From Polaromonas sp. (lineage in GTDB: Bacteria; Pseudomonadota; Gammaproteobacteria; Burkholderiales; Burkholderiaceae_C), in contig JANYGP010000040.1 of assembly GCA_025362315.1 (NCBI GenBank), forward strand, positions 62,001 to 126,000: a stretch of 64,000 nt of DNA, read 5' to 3'. A model generated the notes under the pieces. It did not search any database and was not told the DNA's origin. It saw only the letters and a program-made list of their open reading frames with translations. Positions 24,992 through 32,758 of the stretch are shown in pieces (the first letter of the stretch is position 1; each line of letters opens with the position of its first letter). The translations under genes and the position numbers were made by a program.

Positions 24992-26416
24992 ATGAGCAAC
25001 ATCGACCTGCAAGCCTTGATCCCGAACAACGTTCACTTGGGTGAAAACCGTCAGCTCCAGCGCGCGCTTGAGCATTGGCAACCCGCCTTTTTAAACTGGT
25101 GGGACGAAATGGGGCCGAGTGACTTCAAAGCCAAAGAAGTTTATTTGCGCACTGCGGTGGGTGTGGACGCATCGGGCTGGGCCAGCTACGGCTACACGCC
25201 CATGCCCGACTACCGGTGGGGCATCTTTTTGGCCGACAAAGAAGAAGGCCGCAAGATTGGTTTTGGCGACCACAAGGGCCAGGACGTGTGGCAAGAAGTG
25301 CCGGGTGAATATCGCTCAACCTTTCGCCGCCTGATCGTCACGCAAGGCGATACCGAGCCCGCATCGGTCGAGCAGCAGCGACTGCTGGGCCACACCGCGC
25401 CATCGCTGTACGACTTGCGCAACCTATTTCAGGTCAACGTTGAAGAAGGCCGCCATTTGTGGGCCATGGTGTATTTGCTGCACGCGCACTTTGGCCGTGA
25501 TGGCCGGGAAGAAGCTGAAGAACTGCTGATGCGCCACAGTGGCGATACCGACAAGCCGCGTATTTTGGGCACCTTCAATGAGCCGATGGACAACTGGCTG
25601 AGTTTTTTCATGTTCACGTATTTCACCGACCGTGATGGAAAATTTCAGCTCAAGTCGTTCGCCGAAAGCGCATTTGACCCACTGGCCCGCACCACCCGCT
25701 TTATGCTGACGGAAGAAGCGCACCACATGTTTGTGGGTGAAACCGGCATTGGCCGCGTCATCAAACGCACGGTTGAAGTGATGAAAGAACTTGATACGTC
25801 TGATGCCGCCACGCTGCGAAACGCCGGCGTGATTGACCTGCCCACGATTCAAAAATTCATGAACTTCTGGTTCACGTCATCGCTCGACCTGTTCGGCTCG
25901 GAATCATCCAGCAACGCTGCCAACGCGTTTGCCAACGGCATCAAGGGCCGCCCTGACGAAGCCAAATTTACCGACCACGTTGAGCTGGACACTGAAATGC
26001 AAATCTGCGTGCCCGACGGACTGGGAGGCATGAAGCAGGAAACCATTGCCACCCGCGTCGGCATGAATGAAGTCACCCGGCTTGAATACGTCAAGGACTG
26101 CAACGTCGGCGTGACCCGCTGGAACATGGGCCTCAAACGCGGGGGCATCAGCTTCGAATTGTCTCTGCCATCCACCCGCTTTCGCCGCAGCGTCGGCGCG
26201 TGGGCAGGGATGCACACCGACCCGCAAGGCTCGCCAATCAGCGCTGCTGAATTTGAAGCGAAAAATGACGAGTGGCTGCCTACCGATGCAGACAAAACAT
26301 TCATCCACAGCCTGATGCATCGCGTCACCGAGCCCGGCAAGATGGCCGGCTGGATAGCAGCGCCAGACCGTGGCATCAATGCGCTGAATGTTGAATATGA
26401 GTATGTGCGGCTGTAG
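24992..26416 (+). CDS. boxB: Benzoyl-CoA 2,3-epoxidase oxygenase subunit BoxB
   Basis: A 474-residue class I di-iron oxygenase component that epoxidises benzoyl-CoA. Candidate iron-ligand motifs are EEGRH at about residues 151-155 and EEAHH at about 241-245. GGAG lies 8 bases before the ATG at 24992, which is preferred to an in-frame TTG at 24980. BoxB normally works with the flavin/iron-sulfur reductase BoxA, usually encoded next to it; here the next gene is an unrelated YegP-like protein, so the reductase must lie elsewhere or be replaced. Confidence 0.95.
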   Translation: MSNIDLQALIPNNVHLGENRQLQRALEHWQPAFLNWWDEMGPSDFKAKEVYLRTAVGVDASGWASYGYTPMPDYRWGIFLADKEEGRKIGFGDHKGQDVWQEVPGEYRSTFRRLIVTQGDTEPASVEQQRLLGHTAPSLYDLRNLFQVNVEEGRHLWAMVYLLHAHFGRDGREEAEELLMRHSGDTDKPRILGTFNEPMDNWLSFFMFTYFTDRDGKFQLKSFAESAFDPLARTTRFMLTEEAHHMFVGETGIGRVIKRTVEVMKELDTSDAATLRNAGVIDLPTIQKFMNFWFTSSLDLFGSESSSNAANAFANGIKGRPDEAKFTDHVELDTEMQICVPDGLGGMKQETIATRVGMNEVTRLEYVKDCNVGVTRWNMGLKRGGISFELSLPSTRFRRSVGAWAGMHTDPQGSPISAAEFEAKNDEWLPTDADKTFIHSLMHRVTEPGKMAGWIAAPDRGINALNVEYEYVRL

Positions 26417-26525
26417 GCAAAATGCCTATTGGCAACATTAGCTAACCCGAAAGATTAAACAATCAACCATCCAATTGCGACTCTTTGGGTATTATCCAAA
26501 TTCCTTTAACAACCCGGAGATTGCT

Positions 26526-26870
26526 ATGGCTGGATGGTTTGAAATTCATACGAACGCGAACGACAAGATCAGTTTCGTGCTGAAGGCGGGTAACTCAGAA
26601 GTCATTTTGCGCAGCCAGCAGTACGCCAGCATGGCGTCGGCTGAAAACGGCATTGCTTCGGTGCAAACCAACAGCGGCATGGACGAGCGCTACGAAAAGC
26701 TTGAGGCGTCAGATGGACGCCCGTATTTCAATGTGAAAGCTGCCAACGGCCAGATCATCGGCACCAGCCAGATGTACGCTGCAGCCGCTGGCCGCGACAA
26801 CGGCATTGCATCGGTCAAAACCAACGGCGCCAGCACAACTGTCAAGCACATTGAAACCAAAGCAGCTTAG
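26526..26870 (+). CDS. YegP-family protein (DUF1508, two repeats)
   Basis: A 114-residue protein made of two DUF1508 repeats, about residues 1-55 (WFEIHTNANDKISFVLKAGN, then ILRSQQYASMASAENGIASV) and 56-105 (DGRPYFNVKAANGQII, then GTSQMYAAAAGRDNGIASV). The family is small, beta-rich and of unknown function. The ATG at 26526 is chosen because GGAGA lies 8 bases upstream and the domain begins at once. A terminator hairpin follows. Confidence 0.85.
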   Translation: MAGWFEIHTNANDKISFVLKAGNSEVILRSQQYASMASAENGIASVQTNSGMDERYEKLEASDGRPYFNVKAANGQIIGTSQMYAAAAGRDNGIASVKTNGASTTVKHIETKAA

Positions 26871-26891
26871 GGCAGCTAAAAACCAAAAAAT

Positions 26892-26924
26892 CGGCTGCGC
26901 GCAATGCACACAGCCGGTTTTTTT
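26892..26924 (+). terminator. Rho-independent terminator after the YegP-like gene
   Basis: Arms CGGCTG (26892-26897) and CAGCCG (26911-26916) are followed by a run of seven T (26918-26924), 21 bases after the stop codon. Confidence 0.75.
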
Positions 26925-26935
26925 AAGTCATTTCA

Positions 26936-26980
26936 GCCTCCAAACTAGGTAATATGTGCGCGGGCAGCTATGAAAATAGC
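26936..26980 (-). repeat. Dispersed ~48-bp repeat copy next to tRNA-Arg
   Basis: On the minus strand it reads GCTATTTTCATAGCTGCCCG CGCACATATTACC and ends TAGTTTGGAGGC, matching the family with small changes. It ends nine bases from the encoded CCA of tRNA-Arg. Confidence 0.65.
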
Positions 26981-26988
26981 AGTGAAAC

Positions 26989-27065
<77 letters not shown>

Positions 27066-27094
27066 ATGCTGCGCCAAGTGCAATGTTTGCACCC

Positions 27095-27128
27095 GAAAAA
27101 AAAGCCCATCAAACGATGGGCTTTTTTT
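27095..27128 (-). terminator. Terminator between tRNA-Pro and tRNA-Arg (bidirectional shape)
   Basis: GCCCATC (27104-27110), a 4-base loop and GATGGGC (27115-27121) are flanked by A-runs and T-runs on both sides. It lies 10 bases after the 3' end of tRNA-Pro, so it should end that transcript and leave tRNA-Arg to its own promoter or to read-through. Confidence 0.85.
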
Positions 27129-27137
27129 GTTGTTTTC

Positions 27138-27214
27138 TGGTCGGAGTACAAGGATTCGAACCTTGGACCCCCTGGTCCCAAACCAGGTGCGCTACCAGAC
27201 TGCGCCACACTCCG
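27138..27214 (-). tRNA. tRNA-Pro (anticodon UGG), CCA encoded
   Basis: The minus strand gives acceptor CGGAGTG/TACTCCG (one G-T pair), D-arm GCGCAGTCTGGTAGCGC, anticodon stem CCTGG/CCAGG with loop TTTGGGA giving anticodon UGG, and a T-arm with GGTTCGAATCC. Discriminator A and a genomic CCA (27138-27140) follow. Confidence 0.97.
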
Positions 27215-27326
27215 ACAAGTTTTAGATTATAGCTCGAACTTTTTACGCCGATCGTGTTGATATTAAAATGCAAGACTGCACCCGTACGGGTAAGCAGGGG
27301 GTACAAAATTCCGGCGTCATGGTTCA

Positions 27327-27346
27327 ATATAAGCCGTCTCTTATAT
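27327..27346. promoter_or_regulatory. Candidate SoxR operator upstream of soxR
   Basis: ATATAAG (27327-27333) and CTTATAT (27340-27346) are perfect mirror arms around 6 bp, ending 7 bases before the soxR ATG. ArsR-family repressors bind symmetric AT-rich sites over their promoters, so this fits autoregulation and control of the sox operon. Confidence 0.6.
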
Positions 27347-27353
27347 AAAAAAC

Positions 27354-27722
27354 ATGACAAAACACCTGGAGCCAGAACAACGACGCGTTTTTGATGCAGC
27401 TGCCGCGTTGTTTGCGGTACTGGCCACGCCCATGCGGCTGCAGATTTTGAGCGCATTGTGCGGGCACGAAAAGTCTGTCAGCCAGCTGCTTTTGGGCATC
27501 GACACCACACAGCCCAATTTGTCACAGCATCTGGCGGTGTTGTTCAAAACTGGCGTGCTGGCCAAACGCAAGGACGGCACACAGGTTTTTTACCGGGTAC
27601 AAAGTGAAAAAGCAGTGGCCCTGTGCCGCAGCGTGTGCACCCAAATTGCCATTGAAATGGACGAGCCCGATGCCGTGCCCGATGGCCAGACGCTCAGCCC
27701 TCGCGTGCCTGTTCTGGCGTGA
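27354..27722 (+). CDS. soxR: ArsR-family sulfur-responsive repressor SoxR
   Basis: A 122-residue winged-helix ArsR-type regulator (MRLQILSALCGHEKSVSQLL, then the recognition region TTQPNLSQHLAVL). Cys36 in ALCGHEKSV and Cys91 (or Cys95) in VALCRSVC lie where the BigR/SqrR/SoxR group has a cysteine pair that forms a polysulfide bridge when reactive sulfur is present. It is the first gene of the sox operon, overlaps the soxC start by one base, and has a palindrome in front. It is not the redox sensor of the same name from enterobacteria. Confidence 0.88.
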   Translation: MTKHLEPEQRRVFDAAAALFAVLATPMRLQILSALCGHEKSVSQLLLGIDTTQPNLSQHLAVLFKTGVLAKRKDGTQVFYRVQSEKAVALCRSVCTQIAIEMDEPDAVPDGQTLSPRVPVLA

Positions 27723-29071
27723 TGGCCATGCTCAACCGATTCATTCAGCGTGCGCCTGAAAACTTTTTGTCTGCCCGGCAGATCAATGATGTCAAAGCCG
27801 GCCGCCGCGGGTTTCTGGCAAGCGCCTTCGCCTCTGCGGCTGCTGCTGCCGTGGCAGGTGCGCAAGCGCAAACCCAGGCGTCAGCAGCAGTAGGCGACAC
27901 CAACATTCTTGATTTGCCAGCCCACACAAAAGGCCTCGGTCAACCGGTTGCATCCCGCCCATACGGACAGCCCAGTGAATTTGAAAAAAACCTGCAGCGT
28001 CGCGAAAGCCCTGGCCTGACACGCGTGGGCGCGGCCAGCGTCAGCTTTGCGCCGTTGCAGTCGCTGTTTGGCATCATCACGCCCAGCGGCCTGCATTTTG
28101 AAAGGCATCATCAGGGCTGGTGGGACATTGACCCGTCAAAACACCGGCTGATGATCAATGGCTCGGACGACAGCCTCATCAAACGCCCGATGGTGTTTGA
28201 CATGGACGATCTGATGCGTCTGCCCAGCGTCAGCCGTATGAGCTTTATTGAATGCGGTGCCAACACGGCCATGGAGTGGAACAACACCGCTGTGCCCACT
28301 GTGCAGTACACACACGGCATGATCAGTTGCAGTGAATTTACCGGCGTGCCGCTGATCACGCTGCTGGAGATGTGCGGGGCAGATTTGAAGCGCGGCAAAT
28401 TCATATTGGCTGAAGGTGCAGACGGCTCTGGCATGACGCGCACCATCCCCTTGAGCCTGATTCAAAGCGGCGAAGTGCTGGTGGCCTATGGGCAAAACGG
28501 CGAAATGCTGCGGCCCGAAAACGGCTACCCATTGCGCCTGGTCGTGCCGGGCATTCAGGGCGTGAGCTGGGTCAAGTATCTGCGCCGCATTGAGGTGGGC
28601 GACATGCCGTATGGCACCAAAGACGAAACGCTGCACTATGTTGACTTGATGCCGGACGGCACCCACCGCCAGTACAGCAGCGTCCAGGAGGTAAAAAGCG
28701 TGATCACATCGCCCAGCGGCGGGCAGGTCGTGCTGCAAAAAGGGTTTCACAGCATCACCGGGCTGGCCTGGAGCGGACGCAGCAAGATTAAAAAAGTTGA
28801 TGTGTCCATCGATGGTGGACGCAACTGGCAGGCTGCGCGGCTAGAAGGCCCGGTGCTTTCAAAATGCCTGAGCAGATTCAACGCTGATTTTGTGTGGGAC
28901 GGCAAACCCATCATTTTGCAAAGCCGCGCACTTGATGACAGTGGGCACATTCAACCCACATACCAAGCGCTGCGGGCAGTGCGCGGGGGCCGGAGCATCT
29001 ATCACAACAACGCCATTCAGTCATGGCTGCTCAGCGAAAACGGTGAGGTGAAAAATGTTCAAGTGGGTTAG
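27722..29071 (+). CDS. soxC: Sulfane dehydrogenase molybdenum subunit SoxC
   Basis: A 449-residue periplasmic molybdoprotein of the sulfite oxidase family. A Tat-type signal (GRRGFLASAF, Arg 28-29) is followed by the Moco domain, with the Mo-ligating cysteine near residue 178 in SFIECGANTAMEWN, and a C-terminal dimerisation domain. With SoxD it removes six electrons from the sulfane sulfur bound to SoxY, giving complete thiosulfate oxidation without sulfur globules. The ATG at 27722 overlaps the soxR stop (TGATG). Confidence 0.95.
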   Translation: MAMLNRFIQRAPENFLSARQINDVKAGRRGFLASAFASAAAAAVAGAQAQTQASAAVGDTNILDLPAHTKGLGQPVASRPYGQPSEFEKNLQRRESPGLTRVGAASVSFAPLQSLFGIITPSGLHFERHHQGWWDIDPSKHRLMINGSDDSLIKRPMVFDMDDLMRLPSVSRMSFIECGANTAMEWNNTAVPTVQYTHGMISCSEFTGVPLITLLEMCGADLKRGKFILAEGADGSGMTRTIPLSLIQSGEVLVAYGQNGEMLRPENGYPLRLVVPGIQGVSWVKYLRRIEVGDMPYGTKDETLHYVDLMPDGTHRQYSSVQEVKSVITSPSGGQVVLQKGFHSITGLAWSGRSKIKKVDVSIDGGRNWQAARLEGPVLSKCLSRFNADFVWDGKPIILQSRALDDSGHIQPTYQALRAVRGGRSIYHNNAIQSWLLSENGEVKNVQVG

Positions 29072-30173
29072 CGTGGTCTTGTGTTTGCTGCCCATTGCTT
29101 CAAGCGCACAAACTTCCAGATATCAAGCCATTGGCCGCACCGCTACGCCGCAAGAAATCAAGGCCTGGGACATTGACGTGCGGCCAGACTTCAAGGGCTT
29201 GCCCAGCGGGCAGGGCAGCGTCAAGCAAGGCGAAGTCATCTGGGAGGCGCAGTGCCAGTCCTGCCACGGCCACTTTGGTGAATCATCCGAAGTCTTCACA
29301 CCGATTGCGGGCGGTACCACGGCTGATGACATGAAAACCGGACGCGTCAAAAACCTGCTGCCCGGCGCAAACCAGCCCCAGCGCACCACGTTGATGAAAC
29401 TGCCAACACTGTCAACGCTGTGGGACTACATCAACCGCGCCATGCCGTGGAACGCGCCCAGGTCGCTCAGCGCTGATGAGGTGTACGCAGTGGTTGCCTA
29501 CACGCTGCACCTGGGTGATGTTTTGCCAGCTGATTTTGTGCTGAACGACAGTAATATGCGTGACGTGCAGGCCCGGCTGCCGAACCGCAGCGGCATGACC
29601 ACTGCCCACAGCCTGTGGCCTGGCAATGAATTTGGTGGCAGCGTCAAGCCGGATGTACAAGGGTCTGGCTGTATGGCCAACTGCGCCGTGCAGACAGCGG
29701 TAATCAGCAGCCTGCCAGCGCATGCCCGTGATGCGCACGGCAACCTGGCCGACCAGTCACGCCCACTGGGCCCAAGCCGAGGCGCGGTTACTTTGAAGGT
29801 ATCAGATGCACAAATGCTTCAATCAGGCCAAAATAATGCATTAAATCGGCCTCTAGCCCAGATAAATATTGCGCAAACAGCTCCTGAAATAATAGCAAAT
29901 TCCGTTGTTGTGACATGGCTGCAAATCAAGCCGGTTCTTGAGAAAAACGCCTGTCTGGCCTGCCACGGCATGGCGTCAAAGTTGGTGGGGCCGTCTTTCA
30001 AAGACATTTCAGTTCGGTACAAGGCGCAGGCTGGTGCGGTAAATTTGCTGTCAGGCAAAATCAAAAACGGCAGCCAGGGTGCCTGGGGCGCAGTTCCGAT
30101 GCCTGCACAGGCCTTGAGTGCAGCAGAATCAGCCCAAATTGCACAATGGCTTGTCAAAGACATGCCGCCTTAG
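29055..30173 (+). CDS. soxD: Sulfane dehydrogenase cytochrome subunit SoxD
   Basis: A 372-residue exported di-haem cytochrome, partner of SoxC. The signal peptide covers residues 1-18, the first haem site CQSCH is at 67-71 and the second CLACH at 300-304. GAGGTG lies just before the ATG, and the gene overlaps soxC by 17 bases. Between the two haem domains, residues 265-283 (PLAQINIAQTAPEIIA core) are encoded by a minus-strand copy of the dispersed repeat, in a region that looks like a tolerant linker. Confidence 0.94.
   Translation: MFKWVSVVLCLLPIASSAQTSRYQAIGRTATPQEIKAWDIDVRPDFKGLPSGQGSVKQGEVIWEAQCQSCHGHFGESSEVFTPIAGGTTADDMKTGRVKNLLPGANQPQRTTLMKLPTLSTLWDYINRAMPWNAPRSLSADEVYAVVAYTLHLGDVLPADFVLNDSNMRDVQARLPNRSGMTTAHSLWPGNEFGGSVKPDVQGSGCMANCAVQTAVISSLPAHARDAHGNLADQSRPLGPSRGAVTLKVSDAQMLQSGQNNALNRPLAQINIAQTAPEIIANSVVVTWLQIKPVLEKNACLACHGMASKLVGPSFKDISVRYKAQAGAVNLLSGKIKNGSQGAWGAVPMPAQALSAAESAQIAQWLVKDMPP
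29848..29896 (-). repeat. Dispersed ~48-bp repeat copy inside soxD
   Basis: On the minus strand it reads GCTATTATTTCAGGAGCTGT TTGCGCAATATTTATCT GGGCTAGAGGCC, one of the best consensus matches. In the soxD frame it encodes PLA....A..AP..IA, the same peptide pattern as the copy in bamB. Confidence 0.8.
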
Positions 30174-30267
30174 GAGGTAACCTGTCTTGAGCCGTGATTT
30201 TTATGTCCAAACGCGCAAAATCGGTTTATTTGCGCAGTCAGTTTTATTGTTTTTGAAGGAGTTGACC

Positions 30268-30735
30268 ATGGAACGTCGTGATTTTTTACACTGCACTGCT
30301 GCAGCAGCAGCCTTGGCCAGTGTGTCGCCTGGTGTACGTGCCCAAACGGCGGCAATCAATGCCCCTGGCTGGAACAGAGCCGCTTTTGACAGCAAATCTC
30401 TGGCGGATGCGGCCAAGGCGATGGGTGCAACCAGTGCACCGGTAGAAAGCAAAGATCTGGTGCTGCGCGCTCCCGAAATTGCTGAAAATGGCAATGTGGT
30501 GCGTGTCGGTGCGCAAAGCAACATTGCGGGCACCACGCAAATTGCTTTCGTGGTCGAGAAGAATCCAAGCGCTCTGGCTGCAAACTTCGACATCATCTTG
30601 GGCACGGACGCCAATGTTGAGACCAACATCAAAATGGGCCAGTCGTCCAATGTGTATGCACTGGCGAAGGCGGGTGACAACTACTATTACTCGGTCAAAG
30701 AAGTCAAGGTCACACTTGGCGGCTGCGGCGGCTAA
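30268..30735 (+). CDS. soxY: Sulfur carrier protein SoxY
   Basis: A 155-residue protein with a Tat-type signal (MERRDFLHC) and the C-terminal swinging-arm GGCGG, whose Cys153 carries the sulfur substrate covalently through the Sox cycle. GAAGGAG is 8 bases before the ATG at 30268; 94 bp separate it from soxD. It pairs with SoxZ encoded next. Confidence 0.96.
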   Translation: MERRDFLHCTAAAAALASVSPGVRAQTAAINAPGWNRAAFDSKSLADAAKAMGATSAPVESKDLVLRAPEIAENGNVVRVGAQSNIAGTTQIAFVVEKNPSALAANFDIILGTDANVETNIKMGQSSNVYALAKAGDNYYYSVKEVKVTLGGCGG

Positions 30736-30761
30736 TTTCGTTATTGACACAGGAGAACAAC

Positions 30762-31073
30762 ATGTCAGATCCGATGAGAATCAGGGCACAAGCCCAAGGC
30801 GAAAAAACCACCGTGCGCGTGCTGGTCAGCCATGAAATGGAAAGCGGTCAACGCAAGGACGCCGCTGGTAAAACAGTACCCGCCTGGTTTATCCAGTCCA
30901 TCAGCGCTGCCTGGAATGGCAAGCCGGTGATGAGCGCGCAGTGGGGCACGGCGGTGTCGAAAAATCCTTATCTTCAGTTCAGCTTCAAAGGCGGCAAAGC
31001 TGGCGACAAGCTTGCGGTGACCTGGGTCGACAACCGGGGTGAAAAACGCACTGACGAAGCTGTGGTGACATGA
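30762..31073 (+). CDS. soxZ: Sulfur oxidation protein SoxZ
   Basis: A 103-residue protein without a signal peptide, collinear with SoxZ (MRIRAQAQGEKTTVRVLVSHEMESGQRKD, then FIQSISAAWNGKPV). It forms the heterodimer that presents the SoxY arm and is carried to the periplasm with SoxY. AGGAG is 8 bases before the ATG at 30762, preferred to an upstream in-frame TTG. It overlaps soxA by ATGA. Confidence 0.96.
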   Translation: MSDPMRIRAQAQGEKTTVRVLVSHEMESGQRKDAAGKTVPAWFIQSISAAWNGKPVMSAQWGTAVSKNPYLQFSFKGGKAGDKLAVTWVDNRGEKRTDEAVVT

Positions 31074-31882
31074 CGTTAAAACTTGGGCAACTTGCTGCAG
31101 CTGCTGCGGCTTTTTGGCTGTTGGCATGTACGCCTGCTCTGGCCCAAAAAACCACTGCGCAAGGCATCGCGGAATATCGCGCAATGCTGGCAGACGGCAA
31201 CCCGGCCGAGTTGTATGAGGCAAGGGGAGAAGGTCTGTGGAAGCAGACGCGTGGCCCGAAAAACACGACGCTTGAAAAGTGCGATCTGGGCAAGGGTGCC
31301 GGTGTGGTCAAGGGGGCATTTGTTGAGCTGCCGCGCTACTTTGCCGACACGCAGCGGGTGCAAGACCTTGAATCGCGTTTGCTGACCTGCATGGCGCAAC
31401 TGCAGGGTTTTAACGCGGCTGACATTGCCAAAACCCGGTTTGGTGAAGGCGAGCAAAAAACCATCGAGTCACTGGTGGCTTACATCTCCAGCGAATCGCG
31501 CGACATGGTTTTTAATCTGCCGCAAAAACACGCGCAGGAAAAGCTGATGTATGAAGTCGGCAAAAAGGTGTTTTATCTGCGTGGCGGGCCGATGGACTTT
31601 TCATGTGCATCCTGCCATGGTGAAGACAACAAGCGCATCCGCCTGCAAGACCTGCCTAACCTGACAAAGCAACCCGGTGCCAGCGCAGGCTTTGGCTCGT
31701 GGCCAGCGTACCGTGTTTCTGCAGGTGACCTGTGGAGCATGCAGCGCCGCCTCAATGACTGTTATCGTCAGCAGCGCTTTCCATATCCTGGTTATGCGTC
31801 CGACGTGACGGTTGCGCTGGGTGTTTACATGGGTGTGAACAGCAAAGGCGGGATATCAACTGCGCCTGCCCTGAAGCGCTGA
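31070..31882 (+). CDS. soxA: L-cysteine S-thiosulfotransferase haem subunit SoxA
   Basis: A 270-residue exported cytochrome that, with SoxX, joins thiosulfate to the SoxY cysteine. The signal peptide covers about residues 1-25. A single haem motif CASCH is at 179-183, and Cys231 (LNDCYRQQRFP) is the expected persulfide iron ligand in the active site. The N-terminal domain has Cys71 and Cys107, fitting the disulfide that replaces a second haem in mono-haem SoxA proteins. Confidence 0.95.
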   Translation: MTLKLGQLAAAAAAFWLLACTPALAQKTTAQGIAEYRAMLADGNPAELYEARGEGLWKQTRGPKNTTLEKCDLGKGAGVVKGAFVELPRYFADTQRVQDLESRLLTCMAQLQGFNAADIAKTRFGEGEQKTIESLVAYISSESRDMVFNLPQKHAQEKLMYEVGKKVFYLRGGPMDFSCASCHGEDNKRIRLQDLPNLTKQPGASAGFGSWPAYRVSAGDLWSMQRRLNDCYRQQRFPYPGYASDVTVALGVYMGVNSKGGISTAPALKR

Positions 31883-31891
31883 ACGAACAAC

Positions 31892-32536
31892 ATGAAAAAT
31901 ACACATTTAAAACTATCCTTGATTGCCGCCGCTGCGCTGGTTTCAGGCTGCGCCATGACGCCCAGCGCACAAGATGTAGACCTGGCCACCAGTCAGGCGC
32001 TGAAAAACTCTTTCAGGGAACAGGGCGATGCCAAACTCGACCGCCTGGTGCTGGACGCGTCCAACCAGGCTTGCTCGGACGCGCAAGACAAATCGGTGGA
32101 CGACAAACTGGCCAAATCGATTGAGGAAGCTAACCTGAATACTGTCAAGTTTCCGGCGGATGGCAATCTGATTGGCAACTGGGCCGAAGGCGAAAAAATT
32201 GCCCAAAATGGGCGCGGCTTGACCTGGACGGACAAGGCGGCGGATGCCAACGGCGGCAGCTGCTACAACTGCCACCAGATCAGCAAAGCCGAGGTGTCTT
32301 ATGGGTCGTTGGGCCCCAGTTTGTACAACTACGGCAAGCTGCGCGGCGTGACCGACCCCACGGCTGTGGCCAGCAAACCGATTGTTGACTACACCTGGGG
32401 CAAGTTGTGGAACAGCAAGGCCTACAACGCCTGCTCCGGCATGCCACGCTTTGGCCATGCAGGCATCCTGACGGTAGAGCAAATCAAGGATGTGATGGCG
32501 CTGCTGCTGGACCCGAAGTCGCCGGTGAACCAGTAG
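31892..32536 (+). CDS. soxX: Cytochrome c subunit SoxX, long form with lipobox
   Basis: A 214-residue mono-haem cytochrome with CYNCH at residues 124-128 and the likely axial methionine in GMPRFGH near 190, the partner of SoxA. It is longer than the classical SoxX (about 155 residues), with a roughly 60-residue N-terminal extension (DQALKNSFREQ-type helical region). The signal ends ALVSGC (Cys20), a good lipobox, so the protein may be membrane-anchored, unlike the soluble classical form. Confidence 0.93.
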   Translation: MKNTHLKLSLIAAAALVSGCAMTPSAQDVDLATSQALKNSFREQGDAKLDRLVLDASNQACSDAQDKSVDDKLAKSIEEANLNTVKFPADGNLIGNWAEGEKIAQNGRGLTWTDKAADANGGSCYNCHQISKAEVSYGSLGPSLYNYGKLRGVTDPTAVASKPIVDYTWGKLWNSKAYNACSGMPRFGHAGILTVEQIKDVMALLLDPKSPVNQ

Positions 32537-32550
32537 TGAATGCTCCTGTA

Positions 32551-32657
32551 CTCCCTTCCCAGACGGGGGAGTGTGGTGTAGGGGCAAGTGCAAAAAACTT
32601 GCTGGCATTGTGCGTGTACCCATCCCCGCCTTCGTCTGGAAGGCGGAGGAGTTTAGT
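32551..32657. repeat. GC-rich long-hairpin repeat, copy 2, between soxX and soxB
   Basis: Left arm 32565-32586 (GGGGGAGTGTGGTGTAGGGG) and right arm 32616-32636 can pair imperfectly around a 29-base centre. The whole segment aligns with the copy at 20236-20347. It fills half of the 222-bp space before soxB, so it could affect read-through or stability of the sox transcript. Confidence 0.7.
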
Positions 32658-32694
32658 GGATGTAAACGAAATCTTTGCGTCTTTTATGCTTCTA

Positions 32695-32713
32695 ACGTAC
32701 ATAAAATGTGCGT
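32695..32713. promoter_or_regulatory. Inverted repeat upstream of soxB
   Basis: ACGTACAT (32695-32702), AAA, ATGTGCGT (32706-32713) pair at 7 of 8 positions, 45 bases before the soxB ATG. It differs from the site upstream of soxR; it may be a regulator site for a separate soxB promoter, but nothing more can be said. Confidence 0.3.
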
Positions 32714-32758
32714 GAGATGCTGCTGAATTCATAGCAAATTAATCTCGTCAAGGCCCTT

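Noticed and set aside
27095-27128. CRISPR-like or repeat array near the tRNAs
   Set aside because: Only a single hairpin with A/T runs; it is a terminator. No CRISPR-like regular repeats were seen in the window.
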